A stretch of 64,000 nucleotides of DNA from Caenimonas koreensis DSM 17982 (GTDB lineage: Bacteria; Pseudomonadota; Gammaproteobacteria; Burkholderiales; Burkholderiaceae_C), in contig NZ_WJBU01000011.1 of NCBI RefSeq assembly GCF_009646335.1, forward strand, positions 142,810 through 206,809, written 5' to 3'. The translations under genes and the position numbers were made by a program. The notes under the pieces are model-generated. The model ran no database searches and was not told the DNA's origin. It saw only the letters and a program-made list of their open reading frames with translations. Position 1 is the stretch's first letter, and every line of letters starts with the position of its first letter. Of the stretch, positions 34,520-44,044 are shown piece after piece.

Positions 34520-35899
34520 TCATCGGGGTTGGCTCGCCGCGCGCCGGACTGCATACATGGTGAATAGTCCCAGCTCGGCGAAGTGGGAGTTCGGCCAGCG
34601 TCGGTGGTCGGCCAGGCACAGCCCAGGTCCGACTCGCTTCTCGCGGCGTCGCAGGATCGCTCGCAGGCGACGACGCACGAAGGCGTCGAGCGGAACAAAC
34701 GTCGTAGCGATGGCGTGCCTGAAGTACGCATACCAGCCGCGCAGCACGGGGTTGAGTTCGGCCACGATGTCGCGCATCGACAGGCTGCGTGTGCGGCCCG
34801 TGCGTTCGCGTATGGCGTCCTTGAACTTCGTCAGGCTTTTCTTTCGGACCAGACGCCTTCCTGCCTCGAAGTGGTAGCCGAGGAACTCGAAGCCTTGCCC
34901 CTTTTGGCGGCAATCTCCAAGCGAGGTCTTGTCCATGTTCAACTCCAGCGCGTTGTCAGTCATCCATCGCTGAACTTCGACCAACGCCTGCTGCGCCTCG
35001 TGAGCGCTTTGACACAGGATCACGAAGTCGTCCGCGTAGCGCACCATCTTGTAGCCGCTTGCACGCATGTGCTCGTCCAGCGGATGCAAGTAGATGTTGG
35101 CCAATAGCGGACTGAGCACCGCTCCTTGCGGCGTGCCGCTTGTGGGTGTCCAACGTTTGAGTTCCTGAACAATGTCCTGCTGCAGCCAGCCGTCGATCAA
35201 CGCCAGCACTTTGCTATCGCTGATGCGTTCGGCCACTCGTGCCTTCAGTCGTTCATGCGGGATGCTGTCGAAGTAGCTCTTGAGGTCGGCGTCCACCACA
35301 TGGGTGTAGCCCTGTCGCAACCAGCCATCGACTGCACGCAGTGCGTCCTTGCAGCTTCTGCCCGGTCGGAACCCGTAGCTCGTCTCGCAAAACCGGGTCT
35401 CGAAGATCGGCTCCATCACGCGCTTGACTGCTGCCTGGACCACCCGGTCCTTGATGGTGGGGATGCCCAGTGGGCGGCTGCCGCCGCCCGTCTTGGGTAT
35501 CTCCACCCGGCGCACCGCGTCAGCACGGTAGTGACCTGTTTTGAGTTGTTCTGCAAGCTCGCCCAGATACTTCTCGGCTTGAGCTTCAAAGCGCGCAATG
35601 CTGATGCCATCGACACCGCCCGCGCCGCGCCTGCTTTTGACTTGTTGCCAAGCCGCCTGCAGGGTCGAGTCGCGCCAGACCTTGTCAATCAGGCTGAACC
35701 ACTTGCTGCCTCTGTCTTTGCTTGACGCCGTTACCAGCGCCGCCAACATGCGTTCTGTCCAGATCTCGCGGTCTACCCATTCCCACTCGTGGCTTTCCTG
35801 CGCAGGCTCGATGCCTGCACTGGCGGGGTCCGACGCAACACGTCTAGTCGTTGCCGACACTGGTGTTGCTGCTTGCTCTTCGCTTGATCTTTCTTTCAC
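34520..35899 (-). CDS. ltrA: Group II intron reverse transcriptase/maturase
   Basis: 459-residue intron-encoded protein. RT blocks run in order: RRGAGGVDGISIARFEAQ (RT1), TGGGSRPLGIPTIKDRVVQ and SYGFRPGRSCKDAL (RT2-3), VVDADLKSYFDSIPHERL (catalytic Asp), GTPQGAVLSPLLANIYLHPLD (split), YADDFVILCQ (catalytic YADD). Maturase domain X follows (LSMRDIVAELNPVLRGWYAYF). There is no C-terminal HNH endonuclease, as in class C introns. Translation starts at GTG with AGGAAGG upstream. It appears intact, so the intron may still be mobile. Confidence 0.93.
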   Translation of the reverse strand: MKERSSEEQAATPVSATTRRVASDPASAGIEPAQESHEWEWVDREIWTERMLAALVTASSKDRGSKWFSLIDKVWRDSTLQAAWQQVKSRRGAGGVDGISIARFEAQAEKYLGELAEQLKTGHYRADAVRRVEIPKTGGGSRPLGIPTIKDRVVQAAVKRVMEPIFETRFCETSYGFRPGRSCKDALRAVDGWLRQGYTHVVDADLKSYFDSIPHERLKARVAERISDSKVLALIDGWLQQDIVQELKRWTPTSGTPQGAVLSPLLANIYLHPLDEHMRASGYKMVRYADDFVILCQSAHEAQQALVEVQRWMTDNALELNMDKTSLGDCRQKGQGFEFLGYHFEAGRRLVRKKSLTKFKDAIRERTGRTRSLSMRDIVAELNPVLRGWYAYFRHAIATTFVPLDAFVRRRLRAILRRREKRVGPGLCLADHRRWPNSHFAELGLFTMYAVRRAASQPR

Positions 35900-36553
35900 A
35901 CATTCACCTTCCTGCCCACCTTCCCTCAGCCCGGTTTATGTTGCCCGGGCCTGTGGCTCGATCACTCCAGCCTCGGTACTACGAGGGCTCTGACTCCTGC
36001 TGCCGTCACCCACGGCTCACAGGTCTCCCCGCTTGTCTCGCTCACACTTTCCAGACGTTCCGCCTCCAACCACAAGCGTGGTTCGCAAGTCGCTTTACCC
36101 GCCAGCGCAGCGCTTGCAATGAGTTCCAGGCTTCGCCATTCCGACATAGGCTCGCCACCACTACCCGCCGAATCGAGTTCGTCATCCTGCGGACCGCCAG
36201 TTCGCCTCCGGTTGCTCCCCACCCCGCTTCGCAGCGACGCAGTTACCTTCGACTACGGGGTTCTGGCATGCCCCGGCAAGGACTTTCACCTCGCTGTGTG
36301 AACGCCTCCGCGGGCGTACACCGGATCGCGCTTTAGCGCGACTCGTGCACTGACTTGCGAAAAGCTGTTTGACCGGAGAGTTTGCTTGCAAACTCGCAGG
36401 GAGTTTTTTTCGCACCGGTCCGAAGGAAAATTTCAAAGCGAAGTTTGCGCGACTAGCGCAAACCGTCACAGCAGGAGGCCGCGCCAGAGTCCGCCTGCCG
36501 CGAGCGGCCCTGAACAACGAGAGCCCCTTGAAACAAAAGAACGCCCAGAAAAG

Positions 36554-38575
36554 TCACCGCCCCCGAAACAGCCTGTCCAAAAACCCGCGCACCAAATCGA
36601 CCGGGTCAGGCAAACGCAACGGCGGCGGCTCCGGCCGTGGCCTCGGAATCGCGAACTCGACCTGCGAGTCGATCCACTTGTAGCGCAGCGACTGCTGGAA
36701 GTAGTCGCCAATGATCGGCAGCGCACTGCGCGCGCCCTGCCCCCACGCGCCCATGTTGACGGTGTTGTCGTTGTAGCCCACCCACGCACCCGCCACGAGC
36801 TGCGGATGCATCAGGATGAACCAGCCATCGCTGTTGTCTTGCGTCGTGCCCGTCTTGCCGGCCACGTCGGCTTGAATGCCATAACGAGTGCGGATCGCGC
36901 TGCCCGTGCCCCTGTCGACCACGCCACGCATCACATCCACCAACGTCAACGCGCTGGGCCGCGGCATGCCTTCTGAGGCCAGCGGCAGGGCGAACTGCTC
37001 GAGCACAACGCCCTTGCGGTCTTCCACACGCGTGACGAGAAACGGCTCGTTGTACGCACCCTCGTTCGCAATCGTGGCGTAGGCCGTCACCATCTCTTTC
37101 AGCGTGACAGGTGACGTGCCGAGGGCGAGCGAGGGCACCGCTTCGAGCTTGCTCTGCCGCACGCCCATGGCCTGCGCCAGGTCCACCACGCGCTGCGGGC
37201 CTACACGCTGCATCAGCTGCGCCGTCACCGTGTTCTTCGAGAGGGCCAGCGCATCGCGCAGCGTCATCGAGTCGCCGGTGGCGGGCGTGCCATCCGTCGG
37301 CGTCCACACATCGCCGCCCTTCATGCGGTAGCTCACGGCCTGGTCCACGAACGTATCCGATGGACCGAACCCGCCCATGAATGCAGCGCCATACACGAAC
37401 GGCTTGAACGTGGAGCCGGGTTGCCGCCGCGCCATCACCACGTGATCGAACTGCTCTGTCGCGAAGTCGCGGCTGCCCACCCACGCCAGGATGCGCCCGT
37501 TGCGCGGATCGAGCGCCATGAAGCCCGTCTGCAGCACCCGCTTTTCTTCGCCGCGCTTGCGCTGGCCATCGGCCAGCGCCTGCAGGCTGTTCATGTTGCG
37601 CAGCACGGCTTGGTTGGCGGCCTTCTGGTGGCGCGAATTGATCGTCGTCTTGACTACCAGGCCATCGGCATAGATGTTGTAGCCGCGGCGGTCAGCCCAG
37701 CCGATCAACCATTGCCGCACAAACTGCGCGACGTGCGGCGCAACGCCAATCGGCTCTTTCTGGCGCTCGAAGTCCGTCACCAGGGGCCGCGCCGCGAGCG
37801 AGTTGAGACGCTTCGCGTCGAGCTTGCCGGCCTTGACCATCTGCGCGAGCACCACGTTGCGCCTGTCGCGTGCCCGCTCCGGGTTGAGCACCGGGTTGTA
37901 AACGCTATTGCCCTTGAGCATGCCGATCAGCGTGGCCGACTCAAGAATGTCGAGCTTGTCTGCCGACTTGTCGAAATACGTGCGCGCCGCCATCTCGATG
38001 CCGAACGCGTTGTAGAGGAACGGCACCGTGTTCAGGTACGTCTCAAGAATTTCGCTCTTGGTGTAAACGGCCTCGATCTTCACGGCCGTGATCGCCTCTT
38101 TCACCTTGCGGTTGATCGACACGGCGCGGCCAATGTCTTCGGGGTACATGTTGCGCGCGAGCTGCTGCGTGATGGTCGAGCCGCCCTGACGGTTGCCACC
38201 CAGTGTGCGCAGCAGTGCGCCGCCCGTGCGCACGAAGTCGATGCCGTGGTGCTCATAAAAGCGCTTGTCTTCCGTGGCGATGAGCGCGTTGACGACATGC
38301 GGCGATATCTTCGCAAGCGGCACCCATTGCCGGTTGACTCGCCTGAACTCGGCCAGCACGACGTTGTCCGCAGACAGCACCACTGCGGGCGTCTCCGCCT
38401 TGCCCTTTCGCAAGTCGCGAATGCCCGGCGTGAACGGAATGAGTACCAGCACGTACACCAGCACAAGCGCTGGCGCCACCAGGGCCGTGCGCACGGGGTG
38501 GCGTTGGATCGACTGCCACAAAAGCGTGGACTTCTCGCGCAGCAGCAAGAGTGCGCGTTCAGCGGCTGGATGCAT
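36554..38575 (-). CDS. Class A penicillin-binding protein (bifunctional peptidoglycan synthase)
   Basis: 673-residue inner-membrane enzyme of cell-wall synthesis. One N-terminal membrane helix (TALVAPALVLVYVLVLIPF), then a glycosyltransferase-51 domain with ALIATEDKRFYEHHGID (catalytic Glu), GGSTITQQLARNM and the RKVKEAI segment, and a transpeptidase domain with SxxK in RQPGSTFKPFVYG, SKN in ALSKNTVTA and KTG in DVAGKTGTTQD. The ATG at MHPAAERALLL is used; a TTG two codons earlier is possible. Shorter than PBP1a, close to Mrc/PbpC-size enzymes. It follows an M20 peptidase by 60 nt on the same strand. Confidence 0.92.
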   Translation of the reverse strand: MHPAAERALLLLREKSTLLWQSIQRHPVRTALVAPALVLVYVLVLIPFTPGIRDLRKGKAETPAVVLSADNVVLAEFRRVNRQWVPLAKISPHVVNALIATEDKRFYEHHGIDFVRTGGALLRTLGGNRQGGSTITQQLARNMYPEDIGRAVSINRKVKEAITAVKIEAVYTKSEILETYLNTVPFLYNAFGIEMAARTYFDKSADKLDILESATLIGMLKGNSVYNPVLNPERARDRRNVVLAQMVKAGKLDAKRLNSLAARPLVTDFERQKEPIGVAPHVAQFVRQWLIGWADRRGYNIYADGLVVKTTINSRHQKAANQAVLRNMNSLQALADGQRKRGEEKRVLQTGFMALDPRNGRILAWVGSRDFATEQFDHVVMARRQPGSTFKPFVYGAAFMGGFGPSDTFVDQAVSYRMKGGDVWTPTDGTPATGDSMTLRDALALSKNTVTAQLMQRVGPQRVVDLAQAMGVRQSKLEAVPSLALGTSPVTLKEMVTAYATIANEGAYNEPFLVTRVEDRKGVVLEQFALPLASEGMPRPSALTLVDVMRGVVDRGTGSAIRTRYGIQADVAGKTGTTQDNSDGWFILMHPQLVAGAWVGYNDNTVNMGAWGQGARSALPIIGDYFQQSLRYKWIDSQVEFAIPRPRPEPPPLRLPDPVDLVRGFLDRLFRGR

Positions 38576-38635
38576 GCGCAATAGCGTAAGGCTGAGTTAC
38601 GACCAAGGCTGTAGGACGGTCACCCGCGTTGTCGC

Positions 38636-40219
38636 TCATGGCCGCTGCGCGATCGCGCGGATCATTTCAGCCACGAGTGCCAGCCGGCGCGGGATGCGGT
38701 CGATGAGGATGAACTCCTCCTGCGACGAGTGATAGTTGCCGCCTGGCAGCCCCATACTCTCGACCACGGGCTGGCCCGACTGCCCGGCCCAGGCCGCGTC
38801 GGTGCCGCCATACGTGCGCGGGTACAGCGTGAGCGTGCCACCCAGGCGCGCGTTGATCTCGCGTGCGAGTTGCGCCAGCTCACGGCCCTGCGCCGTGGCA
38901 TTGAACGGCGGGAAGAACAAGCCGTCCTGCACCGTGATGGCCGACGCACTGAACTTCTGCTGGCCGATGCGCGCGCGCGCTTGCCGCACCAGGGATGCGT
39001 AGGCCTGTGCGTCCGGCACGCGCTGGTCGGCGGACGCAAACGCCTGGCCTTGCGCTGCCGACTTCTCCGGCAGGCCTTCGGCGGACTCCGCCGTGATCTC
39101 GACGCCGGACAGCAGCCCACGTGCCCCCGCCTCTGCCAGCCGCTCGACCACAGGCCGCATGTCCTGGTTTTTCGGCACGGCCAGTTCGGCGACAGCTTGC
39201 GCGCGCTCGGGAATGATGTTGGACACCACGCCGCCGCCCGCGATCCGCCAGTGCAGCCGGACTTGCGGCATGCGCGCTGACGCGGCCGACACGCGCCGCA
39301 CGATGTCCGCCGTTTCAACGACGGCATTCACGCCGAGCTCCGGCGAGACACCGGCATGCGAAGCGCGTCCCTTCACGCGGAAGGTAAGGGTCGCAAAGTC
39401 GTACGCGGTATTGGACAGCCGGCCGAGCCCTGCCGGGTCTTCGGCGCGCATCACCGTCCAGTTCATCCGCGTCTCGGGCACCTCGCGTTGCGCGTCGACG
39501 CTGCGCAGAATGACATCGGCAAGCTCCTCGATGGCGCGCGCATCGGGGCCGGCCTGCACGCGCACATTGAGCTGGCCGACGCCCGATGTTCCCAGCACCA
39601 CGCCTTCGTCAGGGCCGGTGGGCTCGCCGCTGAGCACCGCGTCATGCGCACGCGCCTGGCTGCGAATGAGGTCGCGCGAGCCGGCCGAGCCGCGCTCCTC
39701 GTCGGTGGTGAAGAGCATGGTCACGCGCTCGTAGTCGCCAAAGCCACGCGCCTTGAGCAGGTTCATCGCGTGCAGGAACACCGCGATGCCGCTTTTGTCG
39801 TCGGCGATTCCGGGCGCAATGGCCCGGTTGCCATTGATGCGAAACGGGCGCGCCGCTGCGGTGCCCGCGGTGTACACGGTGTCCATGTGGGCGATGAGCA
39901 GCACGCTGCGCTTGCCCGTGCCTTTGAAGGTGATGAGCAGGTTGGTGCCGGCCACGTCGTTGGCGGGTGCCACACGCTGCACGTCGCCGCCTATTGCGCG
40001 TGCGAAATTCTCGATGTAGGCCGCAACGCCTTCCAGGCCCGGCGCCTGGCCGGTGCCAGAGTCGAACGCAGTCAGGGCGCGCAGCGTTTCAAGCAGTGGT
40101 GCGGTTTCTTTCTCGGCCAGTGGAACAAGCGCGGGGTCGAGCTCGTGCGCTGCCGCAGCGCTGCAAACCAGCGCCGCCCAGGCCGCAAGGACGGTAATTG
40201 CCGACGCCGTCGCGCGCAT
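38636..40219 (-). CDS. Exported M20 family metallopeptidase (glutamate carboxypeptidase-like)
   Basis: 527-residue secreted zinc peptidase. A signal peptide ([13 protein letters not shown]) precedes the M20 catalytic domain: [10 protein letters not shown] (zinc His and catalytic Asp), [11 protein letters not shown] (bridging Asp), [12 protein letters not shown] (Glu pair) and the C-terminal [10 protein letters not shown] (zinc His). A dimerisation insert lies around [15 protein letters not shown]. The profile matches carboxypeptidase G2-type enzymes that release C-terminal glutamate. Substrate here unknown. Longer than typical CPG2 by about 100 residues. Confidence 0.9.
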   Translation of the reverse strand: MRATASAITVLAAWAALVCSAAAAHELDPALVPLAEKETAPLLETLRALTAFDSGTGQAPGLEGVAAYIENFARAIGGDVQRVAPANDVAGTNLLITFKGTGKRSVLLIAHMDTVYTAGTAAARPFRINGNRAIAPGIADDKSGIAVFLHAMNLLKARGFGDYERVTMLFTTDEERGSAGSRDLIRSQARAHDAVLSGEPTGPDEGVVLGTSGVGQLNVRVQAGPDARAIEELADVILRSVDAQREVPETRMNWTVMRAEDPAGLGRLSNTAYDFATLTFRVKGRASHAGVSPELGVNAVVETADIVRRVSAASARMPQVRLHWRIAGGGVVSNIIPERAQAVAELAVPKNQDMRPVVERLAEAGARGLLSGVEITAESAEGLPEKSAAQGQAFASADQRVPDAQAYASLVRQARARIGQQKFSASAITVQDGLFFPPFNATAQGRELAQLAREINARLGGTLTLYPRTYGGTDAAWAGQSGQPVVESMGLPGGNYHSSQEEFILIDRIPRRLALVAEMIRAIAQRP

Positions 40220-40234
40220 GGCGCAGGCTCGCTT

Positions 40235-40843
40235 TCAGCCCAGGCGGCCGGACAGCTGCGACAGCTTCTGCAGCGCCGAGCCGAGCGTGTCGTCGGCATC
40301 GTCAGGCACGTCGCCGCTGGGCGTCAGGTGATTGACCACCTGCGGCAGGATGTGCGCCAGGCCGCTGGTGACCTCTTCGGTCGAGACGCCGAGCTGCTGC
40401 GACATGCGCGAGAGCTCGTCGGCGCCCACCACGTCTTCGACTGCCTGCGCACCAATGCCTTCATTGGCGCCGGTCGACACCCACGAGGCGACTTGCTGGG
40501 TGTGGCCCTGCTCGCGAAACTTGTCGAGCACAGCGCCCAGGCCGCCGTTGCGCTGCACCCATTGCATGGCCAGCGGCAGCAGCATCGCGACCAGCGCGCC
40601 GCCCTGGCCGCCGAGCGCGGAGCCGCCCTGATCGTTGCTGTCGCGGCTGCCACCGCCCAGCACGCTGCCGAGCATGCCGCCAAGGCCGCCACCAAGACCC
40701 CCAAGGCCACCCAGGCCTCCAAGTCCGCCCAGGCCACCGAGTCCGCCACCCGCAGCGCTTCCGCCCACGCCACCCAGCCCACCGCCTCCTGCGCCTGCCC
40801 CGATCACGCTGGTGAGAATTTGCGACAGAAAATCGTTCGACAT
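40235..40843 (-). CDS. YidB-like protein (DUF937) with glycine-rich segment
   Basis: 202-residue protein of the DUF937/YidB family. Near the N-terminus is a long run of GGLGG repeats (about residues 16-60), followed by the family core: [31 protein letters not shown] (in parts), [55 protein letters not shown] (in parts). Function unknown. The downstream M20 gene starts 16 nt after its stop but reads in the same direction, so co-transcription is likely. Confidence 0.87.
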   Translation of the reverse strand: MSNDFLSQILTSVIGAGAGGGGLGGVGGSAAGGGLGGLGGLGGLGGLGGLGGGLGGMLGSVLGGGSRDSNDQGGSALGGQGGALVAMLLPLAMQWVQRNGGLGAVLDKFREQGHTQQVASWVSTGANEGIGAQAVEDVVGADELSRMSQQLGVSTEEVTSGLAHILPQVVNHLTPSGDVPDDADDTLGSALQKLSQLSGRLG

Positions 40844-40906
40844 GAGGCACTCCGGTCAGGTAAATGGAACCAGCATGGTAGTGCAGGCTCGTGCAGAATT
40901 GACGGC

Positions 40907-41320
40907 ATGCCCCCATTCCACCTCGCCTTCCCCGTCCATGACCTTGCTGCAGCGCGCCGCTTCTACGGCGAGCTGCTTGGCTGCCCCGAAGGGCGCAGCA
41001 GCAACGAGTGGGTTGATTTCAACTTCTATGGCCACCAGATCGTGGCCCACCTCGCGCCCGGCGAATGCGGCCATCGCCAGTCAAGCAGCGTTGACAATCA
41101 CGACGTGCCCGTTCGCCACTTCGGCGCAGTGCTGTCCATCGCGCAGTGGGAAGAACTCGCGGCCAAGCTCAAAGCCGCGGGCACGCAGTTCGTGATCGAG
41201 CCCTACACCCGCTTCAAGGGCGAAGTCGGCGAGCAGTCGACGATGTTCTTCCTCGACCCCTCGGGTAACGCGATCGAGTTCAAGGCTTTCGCCGACATGG
41301 AGTCGCTCTTCGCCAAGTGA
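40907..41320 (+). CDS. VOC-family protein (glyoxalase/bleomycin-resistance fold)
   Basis: 137-residue metal-dependent vicinal-oxygen-chelate protein. [21 protein letters not shown] is the typical first module and [15 protein letters not shown] the C-terminal module with the metal-binding Glu. Its conserved [16 protein letters not shown] matches a subfamily of small dioxygenase-like proteins. Reaction unknown. It stands between YidB and a lipoprotein gene on its own strand. Confidence 0.88.
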   Translation: MPPFHLAFPVHDLAAARRFYGELLGCPEGRSSNEWVDFNFYGHQIVAHLAPGECGHRQSSSVDNHDVPVRHFGAVLSIAQWEELAAKLKAAGTQFVIEPYTRFKGEVGEQSTMFFLDPSGNAIEFKAFADMESLFAK

Positions 41321-41346
41321 GCGGGCCGCGGGCCTGCCCGCACGGC

Positions 41347-42612
41347 TTACTGCGTGATGAGCTGGTTGATTTGCGGCACGGCTCGCTTCAATTCGGGGCT
41401 GGGCACCTTGCGTTCCGTGTTCAGCTTGTTCAGTACGTTTTGCGCCAAGGCCTTCTGTGCCACCACGCCGCAGCGGGCATTGAAAAGCCGCAGCAGCGCA
41501 TTGCCCTCGTTCAGCTGCCTTTCGTCCAGCCCGCTCAGTCGCGTCAGCATCGTCCAGCACGCCTCATCGCTGCCACTCTCCAGCACGGCCTTGACGATGT
41601 CCGTCACGGCCGTGGCCACCTTGTCAGTGACGGCGGCACGCGTGCCACCTGCGCTCAACAGCTGCGCCGATCCGCTGGCCGCCGCGCGGACCCGCATCTG
41701 CGCCGCGAGCAGGCTCTCCTGGGCCAGTCGCACCTGTGCGTTTGCATTCACCACTGCCCGATCCGCCGTGTCGACCGCGACACGCTTGCTTTCCACGTCA
41801 GCCTGCTTCTGCTTGACAGACTCGGTGAGACTGGCCACTTCATCTTCGGCGGCTTTCTTCGTGGCCTCGTCAGGCGCGGTCAGGCCGGCCAGTTTCTTCT
41901 TTGCGTCGTCCAGCTTCCGTCGCTCGTCCGCTAACGCTTGCTGTGCCTGCTTCATCGCCAGCGCTGCCTCGGCCTGACGGGTTTTCGCGTCGTTCTGGTT
42001 TTCCTGGGCGGTGGCAACGGCAGCCGCCTCCTTGTCGGTGTTGTCGCTTCCGGTCGCCGCGGAGCTGTTGGTGCCTAGTGCGGCCTGGTCCGCTTTCACC
42101 GCGCCGGTCAGTTGCTCGATCGCCAGCAAGCCGAGCGTGAAGTTCTGGCTTCGACGCTGCAGCTCATAGAACTGCTCTCCACTCACAGCTGAATTCATGT
42201 AGGCAAGGCAGTTCGAGAACAGGCCATCGCGCAGGAGCTGGATCGACTGCGTGCGCAGGCCTATCGATGCCGAGGCCTCGCCTGCCGCAAATGCCGCTTG
42301 CGCGCGGCTTGCCTGCGAGGGCGCGCCGCTGGCGCTTTCGATCAGCGCGGTCAAGCCACCAGAGGCGCTGTAGGCGGAAAGAGCATCAGGGCTTGGCTCG
42401 GGACACGTCACTCGGGTTTCGATGTATTCCAGTCCCTTCGCCGTCTGCGCAGCGTCTTTGCGGTTCGAAGCAAATATCGCCCGCTGCTTGGCGTCCACCG
42501 CCACCGCCGAGCCACCATCGCCCAAGCCCAACGGCCGGTAGATGGAATTGACATTCGCGCAGCCGGAAAGTCCGGCCGCAGCCACCCATACTGCAACAAG
42601 TGCAACTCGCAT
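41347..42612 (-). CDS. Lipoprotein with long coiled coil, function unknown
   Basis: 421-residue envelope protein. The N-terminus MRVALVAVWVAAAGLSGCAN has a lipobox (LSGC) for lipid attachment. Residues about 190-300 are an Ala/Lys/Glu/Gln-rich coiled coil (AALAMKQAQQALADERRKLDDAKKKLAG, in parts; ASLTESVKQKQADVESKRVA). The C-terminal part contains three conserved-looking Cys residues (DEACWTML, NARCGVV and an earlier NCLAYM). The ATG at the lipobox leader is chosen over one 18 codons upstream. I do not recognise the family. Confidence 0.75.
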   Translation of the reverse strand: MRVALVAVWVAAAGLSGCANVNSIYRPLGLGDGGSAVAVDAKQRAIFASNRKDAAQTAKGLEYIETRVTCPEPSPDALSAYSASGGLTALIESASGAPSQASRAQAAFAAGEASASIGLRTQSIQLLRDGLFSNCLAYMNSAVSGEQFYELQRRSQNFTLGLLAIEQLTGAVKADQAALGTNSSAATGSDNTDKEAAAVATAQENQNDAKTRQAEAALAMKQAQQALADERRKLDDAKKKLAGLTAPDEATKKAAEDEVASLTESVKQKQADVESKRVAVDTADRAVVNANAQVRLAQESLLAAQMRVRAAASGSAQLLSAGGTRAAVTDKVATAVTDIVKAVLESGSDEACWTMLTRLSGLDERQLNEGNALLRLFNARCGVVAQKALAQNVLNKLNTERKVPSPELKRAVPQINQLITQ

Positions 42613-42709
42613 ACACCCTCTCCTGTTGTTGAGATCCGGTATGTAACATCCAGTGGCAAATTGCACATCCTCAATATGGAGGATGCGTTTTCACGAAAGC
42701 CTCACACCC

Positions 42710-44044
42710 ATGCCCCGCGAAATCCGCATCAACGCCTTCGACATGAACTGCGTCGGCCACATCCAGCAAGGGCTGTGGACGCACCCACGCGACCAGTCGA
42801 CGCGCTACACCGATATCAGCTACTGGACGGACTACGCCCGGCGGCTGGAGGCGGGCCTGTTCGACGGCATCTTCTTCGCCGATGTGATCGGCGTGTACGA
42901 CGTGCTCGGCGGCAGCCCGGACGCAGCTGTGAAGAACGCCGTGCAGGTGCCGGTGAACGACCCGATGATGCTGATCCCTGCCATGGCGTCAGTCACGCAG
43001 CACCTGGGCTTTGGCGTGACGGCGAACCTCACGTACGAGCAGCCCTTCCAGTTCGCGCGGCGCATGTCCACGCTGGACCACCTCACGCGCGGGCGCATCG
43101 GCTGGAACATCGTCACCGGCTATCTCGACAGCGCTGCGCGCGCTGCGGGCTTCACGCAGCAGATGGCCCATGACGACCGCTACGACATGGCCGATGAATT
43201 CATGTCGCTCGTCACTGCACTGTGGGAAGGCAGCTGGGACGACGACGCCGTGATCCGCGACAAGGCCCGCGGCATCTACGCCGACGCCGCCAAGGTGCGC
43301 GTCATTCATCACGCGGGCAAGCAATACAAAGTCGACGCGATGCACCTGAGCGAGCCGTCGCCGCAACGCACACCGGTGCTGTACCAGGCGGGCGCGTCTG
43401 AGCGCGGCACCCGCTTTGCGGCAACGCATGCCGAATGCGTTTTCATGAACGGCCAGAAGCAGCCCGCCGTGAAGCAGGCCGTGCAGGAGCTGCGCCAGGC
43501 AGCCGCACAACAGGGCCGCGCTGCCAGCGACATCAAGGTGTTTCTCGGCGCGACGATCGTCACAGGCGCCACCGAGCAGGAAGCACAGGACAAGTTCGAG
43601 GACTACAAGCGCTACGCCAATTCAGAAGCAGCGCTTGTGCATGCGGCTGCATCGCTCGGTATCGACTTCTACAAGTACGACATCGACGAGCCCATCGAGA
43701 CGAAGAGCAACGCGATCCAGTCGAACGTGGCCGCGATGACGCGCGCCGCCGGGCCGCAGTGGACGCGCCGCAAGCTGCTCGACCAGCTCGTGATGGGCAG
43801 CCGCCAGCCGCCGTGGGTGGGCTCCGGTGAGGCCATTGCGCGCAAGATGATCGAATGGTGCGATGCGGCCGATGTCGATGGCTTCAACCTCTCGCGCACC
43901 GTCGTGCCGGAATGCTTCGACGATTTCATCGCGCATGTCGTGCCGCAACTGCAGGAGCGCGGCGCGTTCAAGACGAGCTACCAGAGCGGTACCTTGCGCG
44001 GCAAGCTGTTCGGCCGCGACAGGCGCGCCAGCACGTCGGCCTAG
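42710..44044 (+). CDS. NtaA/SnaA/DszA-type flavin-dependent monooxygenase
   Basis: 444-residue LLM-class monooxygenase of the nitrilotriacetate/desulfurisation branch. Markers are INAFDMNCVGHIQQGLW, YWTDYARRLEAGLFDGIFFADVIGVYDV (in parts), HLTRGRIGWNIVTGYLDSAARA, and YQAGASERGTRFAATHAE. The N-terminal His-Ile-Gln-Gly segment and the GxNIVT core fit FMN-reductase-dependent enzymes. No flavin reductase gene is adjacent. Natural substrate unknown; related enzymes cleave C-N or C-S bonds. Confidence 0.9.
   Translation: MPREIRINAFDMNCVGHIQQGLWTHPRDQSTRYTDISYWTDYARRLEAGLFDGIFFADVIGVYDVLGGSPDAAVKNAVQVPVNDPMMLIPAMASVTQHLGFGVTANLTYEQPFQFARRMSTLDHLTRGRIGWNIVTGYLDSAARAAGFTQQMAHDDRYDMADEFMSLVTALWEGSWDDDAVIRDKARGIYADAAKVRVIHHAGKQYKVDAMHLSEPSPQRTPVLYQAGASERGTRFAATHAECVFMNGQKQPAVKQAVQELRQAAAQQGRAASDIKVFLGATIVTGATEQEAQDKFEDYKRYANSEAALVHAAASLGIDFYKYDIDEPIETKSNAIQSNVAAMTRAAGPQWTRRKLLDQLVMGSRQPPWVGSGEAIARKMIEWCDAADVDGFNLSRTVVPECFDDFIAHVVPQLQERGAFKTSYQSGTLRGKLFGRDRRASTSA

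Larger units (their letters stand above)
34434..36321 (-). mobile_element. Group II intron, class C-like
   Basis: 1888-nt retroelement. The 5' end reads GTGTACGCC on the minus strand, with the domain I marker GAGGTGAAAGTCC about 30 nt in. An ORF for a reverse transcriptase/maturase occupies domain IV, a 33-nt domain V and a domain VI with the 3' end ...CCCTAT close the element. Boundaries are good to about 2 nt. It has inserted right after the hairpin TCGCGCT-AA-AGCGCGA of the host repeat; insertion after stem-loops is the habit of class C introns. The 5' end departs slightly from the GTGYG consensus. Confidence 0.88.
34371..36505 (-). repeat. Structured inverted-repeat element, copy B, interrupted by a group II intron
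   Basis: Same architecture as copy A in the opposite orientation. Outer arms 34371-34399 and 36477-36505 are a perfect 29-bp inverted repeat now 2.1 kb apart. The three hairpins are identical to copy A in sequence (36444-36462, 36378-36395, 36326-36341). The long-stem arm 36415-36439 differs from copy A at 11 of 25 positions, but its partner 34414-34433 is fully complementary. Removing the 1888-nt intron leaves about 247 nt, matching copy A. It lies 48 nt from the 3' end of the penicillin-binding protein gene. Confidence 0.85.

Noticed and set aside
33975..36505. attC sites of an integron as an explanation for the structured repeats
   Set aside because: No RYYYAAC/GTTRRRY core ends, no integrase gene and no cassette ORFs. 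The internal hairpins also do not match attC architecture.
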